In this document: piece by piece, positions 20,545 to 32,189 of the stretch
How the letters are laid out: each line of letters starts with the position of its first letter
How positions within the stretch are numbered: position 1 is the first letter of the stretch
Assembly: GCA_029817715.1 (NCBI GenBank)
Contig: JARUPY010000083.1
Span: 868,001-932,000, forward strand
Length of the DNA stretch: 64,000 bases
Direction: 5' to 3'
Source of the DNA: Melastoma dodecandrum
Taxonomy: Eukaryota; Streptophyta; Magnoliopsida; Myrtales; Melastomataceae
Program-made: the position numbers and the translations under genes
The notes under the pieces: generated by a model
What the model saw: the letters and a program-made list of their open reading frames with translations, nothing else
What the model was told of the DNA's origin: nothing
Databases searched by the model: none

Positions 20545-22030
20545 TTACTCAATAACCTTACAAACTTCAGGAATATTAAATAAAGAGTTATCCGGGTAGG
20601 TAACTCTCATCATCCGTATTGATTCCTCTCTCGTTTGATCTATCGGATCCTCATAGACTAGTAGTGACACCTTTCTATATCCCACGATTCTACCCGTATG
20701 TTGAGACGGGGTTCTAGAATCTGTAGACCTTCGAGACATTTCTTCTATTAGTGGTGGAGCAGACGCTTCTGTTGGTCGGGACACTATTATGTCCTCTCCC
20801 ACATCACTAGCTCTAGAAGAAACTTCAGAGAGCGTATGAGTTCTTGGCTCTCTCAGGAGTGGCATCCTCATAGGCAGATATGCCTATCGGCTTTAAAACT
20901 TTCTCTAGATGGTTCACCCAACATTAAAGTAATCTCATTACCTCTCTGTCAGATATTAGCCGCACTAATCGGTCTAGAGCTACTACCAGGCTCAGTCATA
21001 ACCCAATTCTTGGCCAGGTTAACTCCAGTGGGTTTACCTCTCACCTATGAAATTGTTGGTAGTTATTATGACCTTCCTCGAACAACTCGGTGAGTCTCGA
21101 GATGTTCCTCACACCCGGACTAGTAGTGTTTACCAATCGGTAAATTACCTTAGTGAGATACGCTAAAAACTTGGCCTGGGAATTCATTCTATCCATATTC
21201 ATTGATTTAATTCTTAAGTCCAATGAATTTCCCAAGCAACGATCGTTCAGGGCCATCATGAAATTTGGATGGACCTGGAACCATACAGGGCCATGTGCAA
21301 GGTTGGCCTGTATACCTGATATCAACTGATCTCTAAACTCGCGCCATCTTTTATCAATTACAGATACTACCACAGGATTATCCGCTGGGAGATGAAATAA
21401 CGGAATCAGTCCTACTTGGATCAACCCAATGTGTATATAGTTATATACACCTCTCGCACGTTGCATGGTTTCCCTAATGCGTTGTACGTTGAGTAATGGG
21501 ATATCCAAAGTTTCAAGTTCCGTACTTGTAACTTGAGCCGTTGCTTCTGTTTGTGAGATGTCAATTATAGATCTAAAATTAAATCTTGAAACATTATAGA
21601 CCTCTCTCACGTTAACATTTGGCAACCTCCATTCCAAGACTGACTGGGATGGATCTTCGTACTGGTGGAATTCCTCCAGTACTTGATTCGATGCTTCCAA
21701 GGGAACCATCTCATCACCATCATCGTTTTGCTCTGCTATCATCATTAACAGATGCATTTTCCAGATATCAGAATCCTCGTCTGAGTCTGTATCATAATTT
21801 GATACAACTTCGTAGGTAGATTCTACTACCGAGTCTAAGTCAGAAATATCCTGCTCATCTATAGGTTCATAAGCCAGGATTTCTTCCTCGTGACTCTTGT
21901 CATCCAGAAACACCATTCGGAGTATTTCTCTCCTTTGGTCCTTCTGAGGACACAAGTATCCGCTTTGTGGGCTTTTGATCCACAAAACCAGCAACAATTG
22001 TAGTTGCTCAATGGTTTCCCTTTTGGACAT
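20545..22030 (-). pseudogene. caulimovirid movement protein region (30K superfamily)
   Basis: The 21,041-22,030 frame holds the 30K core: YNYIHIGLIQVGLIPLF, then an aspartate in SVIDKRWREFRD, and LAHGPVWFQVHP, all blocks shared with badnavirus and other caulimovirid movement proteins. An acidic segment precedes the core and a serine-rich tail (20,545-20,871) follows, in a shifted frame. In viruses the protein modifies plasmodesmata. It lies after the capsid region in this element, the reverse of the badnavirus order. Confidence 0.8.
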
Positions 22031-23213
22031 TTAGGTTCTCTGCCATGCTTTCGCTTAAAGGCTTCGATCCTATCATTATCCATAAGGTTTGTCCGTCTCC
22101 TCACAAACCTCCTTGGTTTGTAAGTAGGACCTCCTCTTTGTTTTTTCTGGATGTCTCTCTTTGGCTAAACTTTTCTTTTGTTGTATCCAAAAAATTTTTT
22201 CTTCCTTGGAAAGTTTCTTGTTCTCACAGATTCTGTTTGAGTATCGCATCCATACCTTCCAGGTACATACTCAATATGCGAACAATAGCTCTTGTTTAGG
22301 TATGACAGCTTCTTAGCCGCCTCCTTAGCTTGGAGCTCAGTACCCGCCTTCCTCATCGCGTACTTCACCGCCTGAATTTTTCCTCCGAGTCCAGAGACAA
22401 TTTTTTTCCTCACTCAAAAGTAATTCATAGGCCTTTTGCGCAACTTCCGGCCAAAGTTCTGGAAGTTTTGCAAAAATGGTTCCCAATATGAACTGTTGAG
22501 TAACTACATCCAGATTGTAATAATACTTCTGGAATTCACACACGTAACTATCAAACCAGCACATATCACAGATCTGTAGTTTAACAAGAGCAGTCAATGA
22601 TTTCTCTTTTTCCACAGTCTCAGTGGATAATGAAAAACCACAGAACTCTCTTTTAATACATCAGCGATGATTGCTAACATACCATCAACGGTCAGCGCTT
22701 GATCTATCTTCTCTTTGATGTCTGTATGTGCCACCAAAGATTTCCAATATTTCTGCGCGTTCCTATGAGAGCTGCAACACATAATTCATAGACTGATCCA
22801 GGGGATAGTATCCCAACAGACGTAGTCATTCGAATTAGTGATAACCAATCATCTATCTTTTCAGATACGTGCTTTTCACAATCTATGGCCAGAAAAGCAC
22901 CAGGGGTAATTATTGGTTTCAAGACATTATCCCTTGGAACAAACTCTTGTTTGGTTCGATGGGGATAGTCGGGCCTGTAAATTTCCCTCTTCGTAGTTAC
23001 CAATTCATTAAACGTCCTATTGTCTAAATGAATTGGAGTATCTTCTGCCAGAACAAAAGCCTTCCTTAAGTCTTTTGCCAACTCCCCACTTTGGGAGATC
23101 AAATTTGCATTTCGCTTTTGTGCATCTAAAATGTAAGGAGTAACTGAATCCTTAAACATTTCGTCTACACTTCTGCCTTGATTCTGTTTCGAATTTCTTC
23201 CTCCCAGATTCAA
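21859..23213 (-). pseudogene. caulimovirid capsid protein region with zinc knuckle
   Basis: Broken frames from 23,213 to 21,859 contain capsid-like blocks: a conserved DDWLSLIRMTT segment, LQICDMCWFDSYVCEF followed by QKYYYNL near 22.5 kb, a basic stretch (FPRKKKFFGYNKRKV) and a CCHC knuckle CWFCGSKAHKADTC at about 21.95-22.0 kb. This order (core, basic arm, CCHC) is that of caulimovirid capsid proteins. At least three frameshifts. Confidence 0.75.
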
Positions 23214-23950
23214 CCTTTCGACTGGTTTTCCCGTAGTACTCTCCAGTCCAGAAGTCGCCTCGACTTCAGGCCTTTTTAAACTTCTCTCTCTCTAGTGCGT
23301 CTAGCATGTTGTTTACTATATAGCCTACTTCCTTGCCATTTGGTTTCTGCTTTCTAGAGTTTCTGTACTACCTGAATTGTTAGCTGAGTTAAACTATCAT
23401 ACTCTTGCTAATTCCAAATGGAGACAGTCTAGACTTTGGAACGAACTCCAATCTTGATGGAGTTCCAGAAGGATTTCCCGAAGATTTTCCTTCTCCCGCC
23501 ATTTCAAGGACTTATTAGAAAATTTTTTAAAATTTTTTGGGCTAAACTGAGATTCTGGAAAAGTTAAAAAATGGAGGGGCAATAAAAAGGGATTTTGGAA
23601 CTCAACACACTAAAGGACAAATTTTTTTTTGTTTTCTAGGGGTAAATTGGAACTATCCTCAATATTTGTAATCGAACAAAGTGCGATTAGGGTTTTAATG
23701 AGTCGAATCCTCAATTGGAATCCGTGCTGTTTTACGGATTAGACAGACAATTTGGGCCGGATTTGGCAAATGATTTGGTACGTCTTAATAAATTTATAAA
23801 AATATTTAATAATAATTGAAAAAATAAAAAAATAAATATTCGAAGCTCTTACCAGACTCGGCGAGTATTCTGGTTCGGTGAGATATCTTTAAAAATTTCT
23901 TTTGCATTTTTTTTCTTGCAGGTGGGTTTGCAGGTGTGTTTGATTAGGTG

Positions 23951-24900
23951 GGAAGCGGCTAACGATACGTGCACGTAACGGTTACGTAGTTTACTAAAAT
24001 TACTTTTATTTTTATTAAAATTTACTAAAAAGCGATCTTTTTTAGTAAAATAACACTTCAAAATTAGTAAAATATTTAGTAAAGTTTACTATTTTTTCAC
24101 TGTTAACAGTTAGTAAACTTTAATAATTTGCGTTTAGTAATTTCACCCGGTTATTTCCAAATTATTTTAGTAATCGTTTACGAAAAAGATAGGTGATTTC
24201 TTCATTTTTTTAGTAACTTTTACGAAAAATTTATTGTTCAAGTTTAGTAAATGGTTATTAAACTTTTTAGTAATATTGTCATCCGATTTACTAGTTTTTG
24301 TTTAGTAATTTTTACTAAAAATTTAATGTTCATATTTAGTAAAAAGTACTAATTTTACTTAGTAAAAGTTCAATGTTTAGTAATTTTTCCTGTTGACTTT
24401 TGACTGAAATTAGTAATAATTTACTAATTTATTTAGGAAGATAAGTAAAATACTGTTTAACATCGTAAAATTTTTTGGAAATTACTAAAAATGAAATTTT
24501 GTTTCGTAATTTTTTACTAATTTCTACGTGAAATTTTAATTAAATTTGGTAAACTATTACAAAATATTTTAGTAATTTACTAAGCTAAACAATATATTCC
24601 AAACCTAATTACTAACCTATGGTCATTGTGAAATGACCAATTTGCCCCCGATTACGATTTACAAAATGCTTTACCAACCCAATTAGTAATGTTGTCTTCA
24701 TCGTCTTCGTTGGTCCCATCATAGCGGCACCTTCCTCCTCCCGTCGTCCTGACCGATTGTCCCCTTGGAGCCGCATTCCTCCGTTCGTACCCTCCGATCG
24801 TCCCCTCCAACCCCCTTCCCGGTTGACATAATGACGTTAGCTGCGATCCCCTTGTCGTTCTTCCGCTTCGTTTTGCTGTCCGAGAACCCTTCCTCCCAGA
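23951..24900 (+). repeat. left terminal inverted repeat of the MULE
   Basis: Outer 600 bp is built of TTTACTAA and TTAGTAAA motifs in both directions. The inner part includes CATTACTAATTGGGTTGG-type sequence (read inward on the minus strand), GGTCATTGTGAAATGACC near 24,622 and a GC-richer block to about 24,900. The same order appears inverted at 33,095-32,190. Confidence 0.85.
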
Positions 24901-25014
24901 TCCACGGAGAATCCTGACATCAGGTGCAATGCCCTTTTCGTTCATTGTCTTCCTTTTACTGTCCGATAACCCTTCCTCCTGGAACCACAGTGAATGCTGG
25001 ACAGATACGAAACC
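24849..25014. repeat. ~83-bp tandem duplication at the inner edge of the left inverted repeat
   Basis: A unit running from CCCTTGTCGTTC through CTGTCCGAGAACCCTTCCTCC is repeated with changes as CCCTTTTCGTTC through CTGTCCGATAACCCTTCCTCC about 83 bp later. The right inverted repeat shows only one such unit, so the two ends differ here. Confidence 0.6.
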
Positions 25015-25534
25015 AGAAAAGACCCTCTTCTCTGGTGAAAGAAAGCCTCCCAAAAATTAAGTTCATAAACAGGTAGATTCTATGGAACCAGAAGCCTTTG
25101 CCCATTACAATTGGTTAGCAGTCGGCATTACGATGAAGTTGCCTACAGCCTGTAGCCTGTAAATCACGACTTTGTGCTGCTTAACGTATCGACGGTTCTC
25201 TTCATCCACAAGAACGAGGTTTAAGTAGTACTTTACACCGAACTTGTTGTTCACATTACGATGCGTCGGTGTCAACTCATAAGGACTAAGAAATAATCTT
25301 GTAGGTATTGATTCAGCTGCAAGAGCAAGTATAAGCAGATTCTGCATTATAATGGAGCACAACCCAACTAGAAAGTCATAGATCAGCAGGTGCAATAGTG
25401 GTCCAGAAAGTTTTTGTATCGGGATACCATCTCCCTCATCTGTCCCTCAAAGAAATGGAAATTGTCTTCAACTAGGAGCACCCACGATTCGGTGAACATT
25501 TGTTTCCTCCGTTTATCCATCTCTTTGCTTACTC

Positions 25535-27672
25535 TTGTGCAATGTCCCCCATGACGTGATATATGTGATTGTAGGTGAGCAGGATACGAATGACTTCTTC
25601 AATATACTCACGGATATGAATGAAGAGCAGTTGTTGAGTATGTCATTTGGTACTACTGAAGAAGTTGAAGAGTTCACCAAAATGTATGCGACGGTTCATG
25701 GCTTTTCAATTAGGAAAAGAGATCATCAAAAACTTCGAAACGGTGAATGCGTAATGAGAAAGTGGGTTTGCTCAAGGGATGGGGAATGTTCCGATTCCCA
25801 TGTGTTGACAGCCAATAGTCGGGTTAGGGCGTCTGTCAAGATAGATTGCAGTTGTTTCTTCAAAGCTAGAGTCGAGGTTAATGGACAATGGACTTTGGTT
25901 GCTGTTCAGTTGGAACACAGTCATGAAATGGTGAGTAATGATTTGTCATATTTCATGCGAGCAAGGCGCAACATTTCCGATCAAGATATGACATTTGTAC
26001 GCCGAATGCTTGAAGTTGGATTTAGGCAGTGCGATATTATGCAACTACTTGTACACGTATCTGGTGGACACTCACATGTTGGTTTCCTAATGAAGGACCT
26101 CAATAACCGAAAGTTGAAGGAAGAGTCAGTTGGGAATAATCCTAGTTGTGATTCCATCCTTGCATAGCTCTTTTCTAGGAAGAATAGTGAGACTGGTATG
26201 ACCTTTGAAACATTTATAGAAAAAGACGAAGTCAGTCGCATATATTGGGCCGATAGTACATCCATAGCTGATTACCAAGCATTCGGCGATGTAGTAGCTC
26301 TAGACTCAACGTTCAAGACGAACAAATATGGAATGCAAATGGTCATCATTGTGGGTGTTAATCATCATCATCAAACTACAGTCTTTGGTGCTACCTTGAT
26401 GACTTCTGAAACCAATGCTGACAACAGCTGGCTCCTACATACTCATACACAGGTCATGGGAGGGAAACATCCGATTAGCGTTGTCACGAACGCCGACCGA
26501 GCGATGATTGCATCTGTGAGAGAAGTTTGGCCATCTGCAAGGCACAGGCTATGTCTATGGCATTTCAGCCAGAACATTACGCGTCGTGTACATGATCCGG
26601 GATTGCGAGCCCGTATTTCGTCCTTCATGTACAGCAGAAGACCATATGAAGAAGTTGAAGAGGAGTGGTGGACTTTGATGACACATACATGATCGGTAAG
26701 TATTAGATGGCTACAACAGATTTATGCATGCAGACATATATGATGGCAAACGTATTTACACAGACATTTTTGGGCAGAGCTTAGAAGCACTCAACGTTGC
26801 GGACGAATGCATCGCTTTATGAAGGGATATGTCAATGCGAAACATAAACTGCACGATTTCGTGTACAACTTTGAGCGTGCAGTAGTTGAGCTTCGTCACA
26901 AGGAACATCAACAGGATTTCAACTCATCGCAGAAGGCGTTCAGGCCAATTACGATGTTGCGTCTACTTGAGGAGGATGCACGTCAAGTGTACACCATGAC
27001 CTCTTTTCGTAAGGTTCAGTCTGAGATATAAAAGGAATCGAGATTTTACGTGGAAAATTTACTCGACGGGAACATCGCGAGGGTGTACATACTTTCATGT
27101 TATGACGGTGAGCACAAGTGCGTGCAAGTATCATCTTCGAATTCTGTTGTCCAACTAAGTTGCAGCTGCTTATATTTTGAGACATTTGGTTATCCGTGTT
27201 CCCACTTATTCCATGTAGCGAAAGTAGAAGGATTCGTGACCATACCAATTCATCTTGTCAAGAAAAGGTGGACAAAGACAGCTAAAAGTACTTACTCTGA
27301 AGGATTTTCAAGCCAGGAATACGATATTGATGTTACAGATTTGCGCCAGGGTATTCTCATAACAGCATGCAGACATATGTGCTTTTTGGAGGGAAGTCGG
27401 ATGAATCAGGTCGTCAACTACACAAAAGTATTGAAACTTTGACATCAGAATTGGAGCTTAGTTGCGGGGACCAGGAAGTTAAGACAAAGGATGATGATTG
27501 TGTTAATGTTAATATCGGCGACGAGGTTCGTCGACAGTACGTCATTCATTCTTGTAATATAGACGGTCATGTCGGCATGTCTCAACGGCCTGAAATGTCT
27601 AGCATCAATATCATAAAAGAAGGTAACGTATGCAGTGAAATTACTTCGGACATAGATGATAATGTATGCTAA
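25535..27672 (+). pseudogene. MULE transposase, FAR1/FHY3 type
   Basis: A single reading frame runs from the FAR1 domain through the SWIM finger, interrupted by four stop codons at 26,165, 26,690, 26,741 and 27,029; the tail after about 27.4 kb is in another frame. A likely start is the ATG at 25,616. Domain order: FAR1 DNA-binding domain (25.64-25.93 kb; WVCSRDGEC, IDCSCFFKARV and EHSHEM provide the metal ligands), MULE DDE core (26.28-26.69 kb; first aspartate in VVALDSTFKTNKYGMQ, second in VVTNADRAM, the LCLWHFSQN signature, acidic residues in YEEVEEEWW), and a C-terminal SWIM zinc finger (CSC...YPCSHLFHV, 27.16-27.21 kb). FAR1/FHY3 regulators derive from such transposases; the TIR context shows this one is still a transposon gene. 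Inactive as read. Confidence 0.9.
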
Positions 27673-28182
27673 ATATGTACCCTTAAGACTTAAGAAGGTC
27701 GGCAATTCAGGATCGCTTCCTTTTACATCCTCCTGGTAATGCAGTACATTACAAAAACAAATTTTCCAGGCAATAATGCAAAAAAAAGCCTGTGGCTTAA
27801 TCGTATAGAAGTACCACAATCATGCCCTACAATTCAAAATCACAACCCTCAGGTTTGCAAAAAGGGTGCTCTCTGGTCATATAAGTCGAAAATCTATTCC
27901 AGAAATTGATTAACGAGCTTGGCATCATGATAGTTACTGGACAGTGAATGCAAGTGAATTGCAGGGACAGACGTAGTATCGTCACTGTCGTCCAATCGCT
28001 TCCTCTTGGTTGCGTCATCATCCTTCACCCTCTGATGTATAACTTTCCCTGTGTCGTTCCCATACCACTTAGTAAGACTTATCACTAGCTTCGACCTATC
28101 ATCGTCACCTACAATCTAACAGTCAAATCGTTGTCGTGTTAGTCCTATATTCATATCGACGGATGATCAAGTCATAAACCAG

Positions 28183-31100
28183 CTAAACTATTATGAAATG
28201 TGACCATACCACTTTCTTAGCCCCTTCCAGGGGTTCAGACAAGGACATGAACTTCATGAAATAAATTCCACATTCGTTCCTGCATAACACCAAATCATAC
28301 GAGGATCCATCTAAGTATTTTTCCTTCGTAAGAGGAAGAGTTATTGGTAGTTGATCGTACGCATTTCTGGCGGCCATGTGGTTTGGGACATTTGTCGTGT
28401 ATGTTATGCTCCATGAGCAGATGTCGGGAATTTCAAACCCTTTTGCCTTGGACTTCACTTTACTCTCTTTCATGATCACTCTCACCAGCTTCACAACACG
28501 GCGATGAAGGTCTGCCCTCCCTTGGAAGTTGCTCAGTTTGTTATAAACTGTGTCCATTATGATCACTTTCGATGTCCTGAATAATATTATTTGTAATGCC
28601 CAATGTGACTCCGCAACACAAACCGGAATATAAATATGCATTCAACGTACCAAGCTTTTACTAAAACTTAAACCAGACACAAACCAGCTATATGTATCGA
28701 ATAAGTAATTTTCATCGACACATTAGTGAAATTATTTGGAAATATGCATGAGGGATTGCTTACCCGTTGCACTTCATGGTTCTTCCCGATGTGTGACTTA
28801 TAATGAGAATATAGGGAAGCCAAATCCACTTTTGTGATAACTGGCATTTTCGCTTCACTATACTGGTTTGTAGCAAGATTTTGGTAGTTGTTTTTCTGGT
28901 TAATAAAATATAAGAAGACATTTATAAATCAATAGTTAATGCATGACGGACCAACCCTAACCAACTTGTGAGGTACCATATCCTTTTCTTATCCGAATCG
29001 ACACAGCTCTATAGTTGAAAGTCTATGATCTGCATTATCGTTGACCATATATACTCAGATGCGTTAAGCTGCATGTGTTGATTGAGTTGAAAGAATTTCT
29101 TACATCATTGTTTATCCATCTATTAGGTCTGAGAGACAGCATGACATGCCTATTAACGTGGACAGATTCTGTGATACAAAGGCAGCCACTGCATAATAAA
29201 GGAAGAAACAAAGTTACATACCCGAATGGTCAACCTTAAAATAACATTCCAATACATGAAGGCCCAGGATAGTGACACTAACCTATGATCCCGATCCTCA
29301 TTCCAGGCATACTTTAAGATATTCCATTGAGCCGGTGTAAACGTTTTAAGCTCACTTACGGGGATATCCTCTGGAATGATTTTTTGAAATGCCTATAAAC
29401 GAAAAATTACAGCCGTAGATCAACATAGCAAACCGAATGATCTTGATCGACGCTTCATGTTTCCATTCAATAGTGCCACGTTGTTATACCTCAGGTATGT
29501 TTGTACGACCACGCTTCCTCGTTCGCGTTACTGGCTGTGGTGGTACAAATGGGGAGCTCTTGAATGAGGGTGGCTTCCTCTCGGCCGTACGACGCGTATG
29601 CCTTCTGTTGAATACATTTGTGGTAAACGATCCATTTTCCTGTTGTATATGCGCATATAAATATTATTGGTACAAAGGATTTTGTATAGTTAAATATAAC
29701 ACCCGACACGATTCACCTTTATTTGAACTTCGGCTTCTTCTCCCACCTTCTTCTTCCCTAGGTCTATGGCAACAGCTTCCTCTTCAACTGCAACTGGATC
29801 TCCTACCTTTTCCTTCCTTTTACCTTTGGGAACAACTTCCTCTTCATCTTCAATTGCATCTTCTTCACCAATCTCCTCTTTTCCTTTAACAGTGGGAAGA
29901 ACTTCCTGTTCATCTTCAAGTGCAGCTCCTTCTCCAATCTTCTCCTTTCCTTTATCCCGCATCAGTAAAGTCTTCACACCTTCCTCGGACTTAGTCATTT
30001 TAATCTTAGATTCACTCTCGGCATTTGCTCTATGACCATCAGTCGTGCCAACGAATGTGCCAATCTTGTTAAGAGCTCGAGCCAGTCGTACCTCACGATG
30101 ATCCGAATAATCATCGGTACCCTTCGGAAGTGGCTGCGCTGCATGAGTAGGATCGTACGGCACTAAGCTTCTTTCAGAAACCATGGTGGAACCCACCTCA
30201 CAAACATGTATATTCGAGCCAATGCCCGGGTGACCAGGTTCAGTAGTTGGAGAGACAGACTACGGGACATGGCCAGACTCTTTCACTGGATCAACTGTAT
30301 CTTTCACTCCTCCTTCGCCATGACCTACATTATCCTCTGTCATATCATTTGCATGGGTATTTCTGCAGTCGGGTTGGTTCATCAGAAGACCTTCATCAGC
30401 TCTCACTCTTCGAACTTTGGTGAGAATTATGGACAATTTACATAGTATGTGTTCATTGCTAGCTTGGAGTCATCTAACCGAAAATTCAACAGCCTGGTCA
30501 TGCATGAATGTTTAAAAATGGTAAATTTGTAACCTATGTGATATGCAAATTATAAACAATTATAGTGCATTGCGATGATTTCAAGTCACCTTCAACCGAT
30601 GCATCACCATTTGCAACTGGCCGAACTCGTTCGCACACTCTACTTCTTCATCTGGAACACTTTCGAATTCATCGGCTTCCTGTTAATGGAAATAAGAACA
30701 ATAAACAATGCAGCCGCATTCCGATTTCATTCCATGTGCATCACATCATGGACCATACTTACAATATCCGCAACCTCCACACTTTTGGCTTTGAAAACGG
30801 ATTTCAAATGATCGTCATCCCAATCTCGACAAAGTGGTGTCGACCTATTGCTCCTTGATAACATAGCGCCTTCCTTTGAACTTTTACAAGCATCGAATAA
30901 CTGCAGCATACACAACCAACTACACTGGTTACAAGAATAAGGAGTGAGACAGTAATAAGATCACTCATTAAATATTATTAACCAAGAGTATACAAAAAAT
31001 TCTCACCAGAAGTAGATGCACGCAACCACCGATGTACTTTGCTTCATGTCCTTGAAATGTCTTCACTTGGGTAGACAAACTATCAACTACATGAGTTGCC

Positions 31101-31667
31101 CAGTCAAATTTGTGTATAGCTTCTACATCCCAGGTGGCAAGGAGACGCTCCTTGTGGACATCAAACGCTGTTGTTGGGCACAAGTAGCAGCCTATTATGA
31201 AAATTACAACCTCCACTCTCCACAACTCGTTGGGAACTTCTCTGGATCGTAGCTGATTCTCAACAGATTTTAGAGAAATTTTTCCTCTCTTGAGGTGATC
31301 CTTTAGCTCTGGCCGGACTGTCTCCATGTGTCCACTAAATGGGATACCCACTTTGCTAGTCTGAACACCGATTATGACCTCGACATCAGTAGACAGCAAG
31401 GGTTGTTCGACACTATCGATTATCATGACCCTCTTCACTGGATCGAACCTTAAACATAACTTCAAGGTTGTGATTGACATGCTTACTTGACAAATGAAGC
31501 AGCCCATCAACTCCTAGTTCTATCAGGGCTAACCTCTTGGCCTCGTTGAAGGTGTTGAGGACTGAAAATAACTTCTTCGGACTAAACCGTGTATAAAGGT
31601 AATCCTGTAACAGTACAACCACGGGAAGCTCAATCCATACACGACAATTACTAAAAGCAATCAACAA
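28183..31667 (-). pseudogene. MULE-encoded ULP1-like cysteine protease gene, multi-exon
   Basis: The 3' exon (28,183-28,641) encodes a ULP1/C48 peptidase domain: catalytic histidine in ESHWALQII, aspartate in IIMDTVYN and cysteine in NECGIYFMKFM are present. The upstream pieces are 30,968-31,510 and 31,413-31,667 with RFSPKKLFSVLNTFNEAKRL, GVDGLLHLSSKHVNHNLEVM and IGCYLCPTTAFDVHKERLL, an N-terminal domain often found in plant ULP1-like transposon proteins (DUF1985-like), and 29,690-30,196, an acidic/lysine repeat linker. Introns between them are inferred, not resolved. ULP1 enzymes remove SUMO; the role in MULEs is not known. Several frames are broken, so I mark it a pseudogene, though alternative splicing could rescue part of it. 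Confidence 0.75.
29735..29965 (-). repeat. ~66-bp minisatellite encoding acidic/lysine repeats
   Basis: Three to four units of about 66 bp (plus-strand text like CTTCCTCTTCATCTTCAA followed by a TTTCCTTT block). On the minus strand each encodes a peptide of the form KGKEKIGEGAALEDEQEV with variation. It lies in the linker of the ULP1-like protein. Confidence 0.75.
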
Positions 31668-31807
31668 AGTTGATTGTGCGATTTACCTGGGCAACACGAA
31701 CACCCTTCGCCTTTTTCTTTTTCGTAGTATTAGGGGTATTTGTAGTGCCACCACCAATATTGGAATCTCGTTCAATCTCTACATAAATCACCAAACTAAT
31801 AACCGTA

Positions 31808-31977
31808 TACCCAAAGCCAAACCATCTGACCACCGTCTACCCGAAGCCAAACCTTAAACTACAATGTGCAAAACATCTACCCAAAGCCAAACCATCTGAC
31901 CAACGTCTACCCAAAGCCAAACCTTAAACTCCAATATGCAAAACGTTTACCCAAAGCCAAACCATCTGACCACCAAC
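31808..31977. repeat. 70-bp tandem repeat upstream of the ULP1-like gene
   Basis: TACCCAAAGCCAAACCATCT begins at 31,808, 31,878 and 31,948, an exact 70-bp spacing, for about 2.4 units. Each unit itself contains two related halves (CTACCC(A/G)AAGCCAAACC). It sits at the presumed 5' end of the minus-strand ULP1-like gene. Confidence 0.9.
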
Positions 31978-32189
31978 CCATTCCAATACAGACACCCAAA
32001 AACAAATCCTACCAACATATAGTGGATCGGACGACAGAAACTAGGGTTCGTGGGTGGGGAAAAGGATGGGTAAGACTTGGCAGGAGGGATTTACCCAGAA
32101 CGATACACCTAAACCAAAGGGGGGTGGCCGACGGAGATGGAAGGTTCTGGGTTCTCGTGCGGTATAACGAACACGGAGTACAGTTTGGG

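Larger units (their letters stand above)
15269..23600 (-). mobile_element. endogenous pararetrovirus (Caulimoviridae), about one genome length
   Basis: On the minus strand, from about 23.6 kb down, there are a capsid region ending in a zinc knuckle, a 30K-type movement region, an aspartic protease, reverse transcriptase, RNase H, a lysine-rich zinc-knuckle ORF, an unrecognised ORF, a pregenomic promoter (TATA at 15,912-15,923) and a tRNA-Met primer site at 15,269-15,281. About 8.3 kb is one caulimovirid genome. Capsid before movement protein is the order I associate with solendoviruses and cavemoviruses rather than with badnaviruses or florendoviruses; genus is left open. Frameshifts and stops break every long frame, so this is an old integrated copy. 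No LTRs or integrase. The second copy of the primer site, expected near 23.6-23.9 kb, was not found. Confidence 0.85.

Noticed and set aside
25535..27672. Domesticated FAR1/FHY3 transcription regulator
   Set aside because: Bounded by long inverted repeats with target duplication and carries four stops; it is a transposon gene.
29437..30035. Plus-strand serine/leucine-rich ORFs
   Set aside because: Antisense of the acidic repeat linker of the ULP1-like gene.
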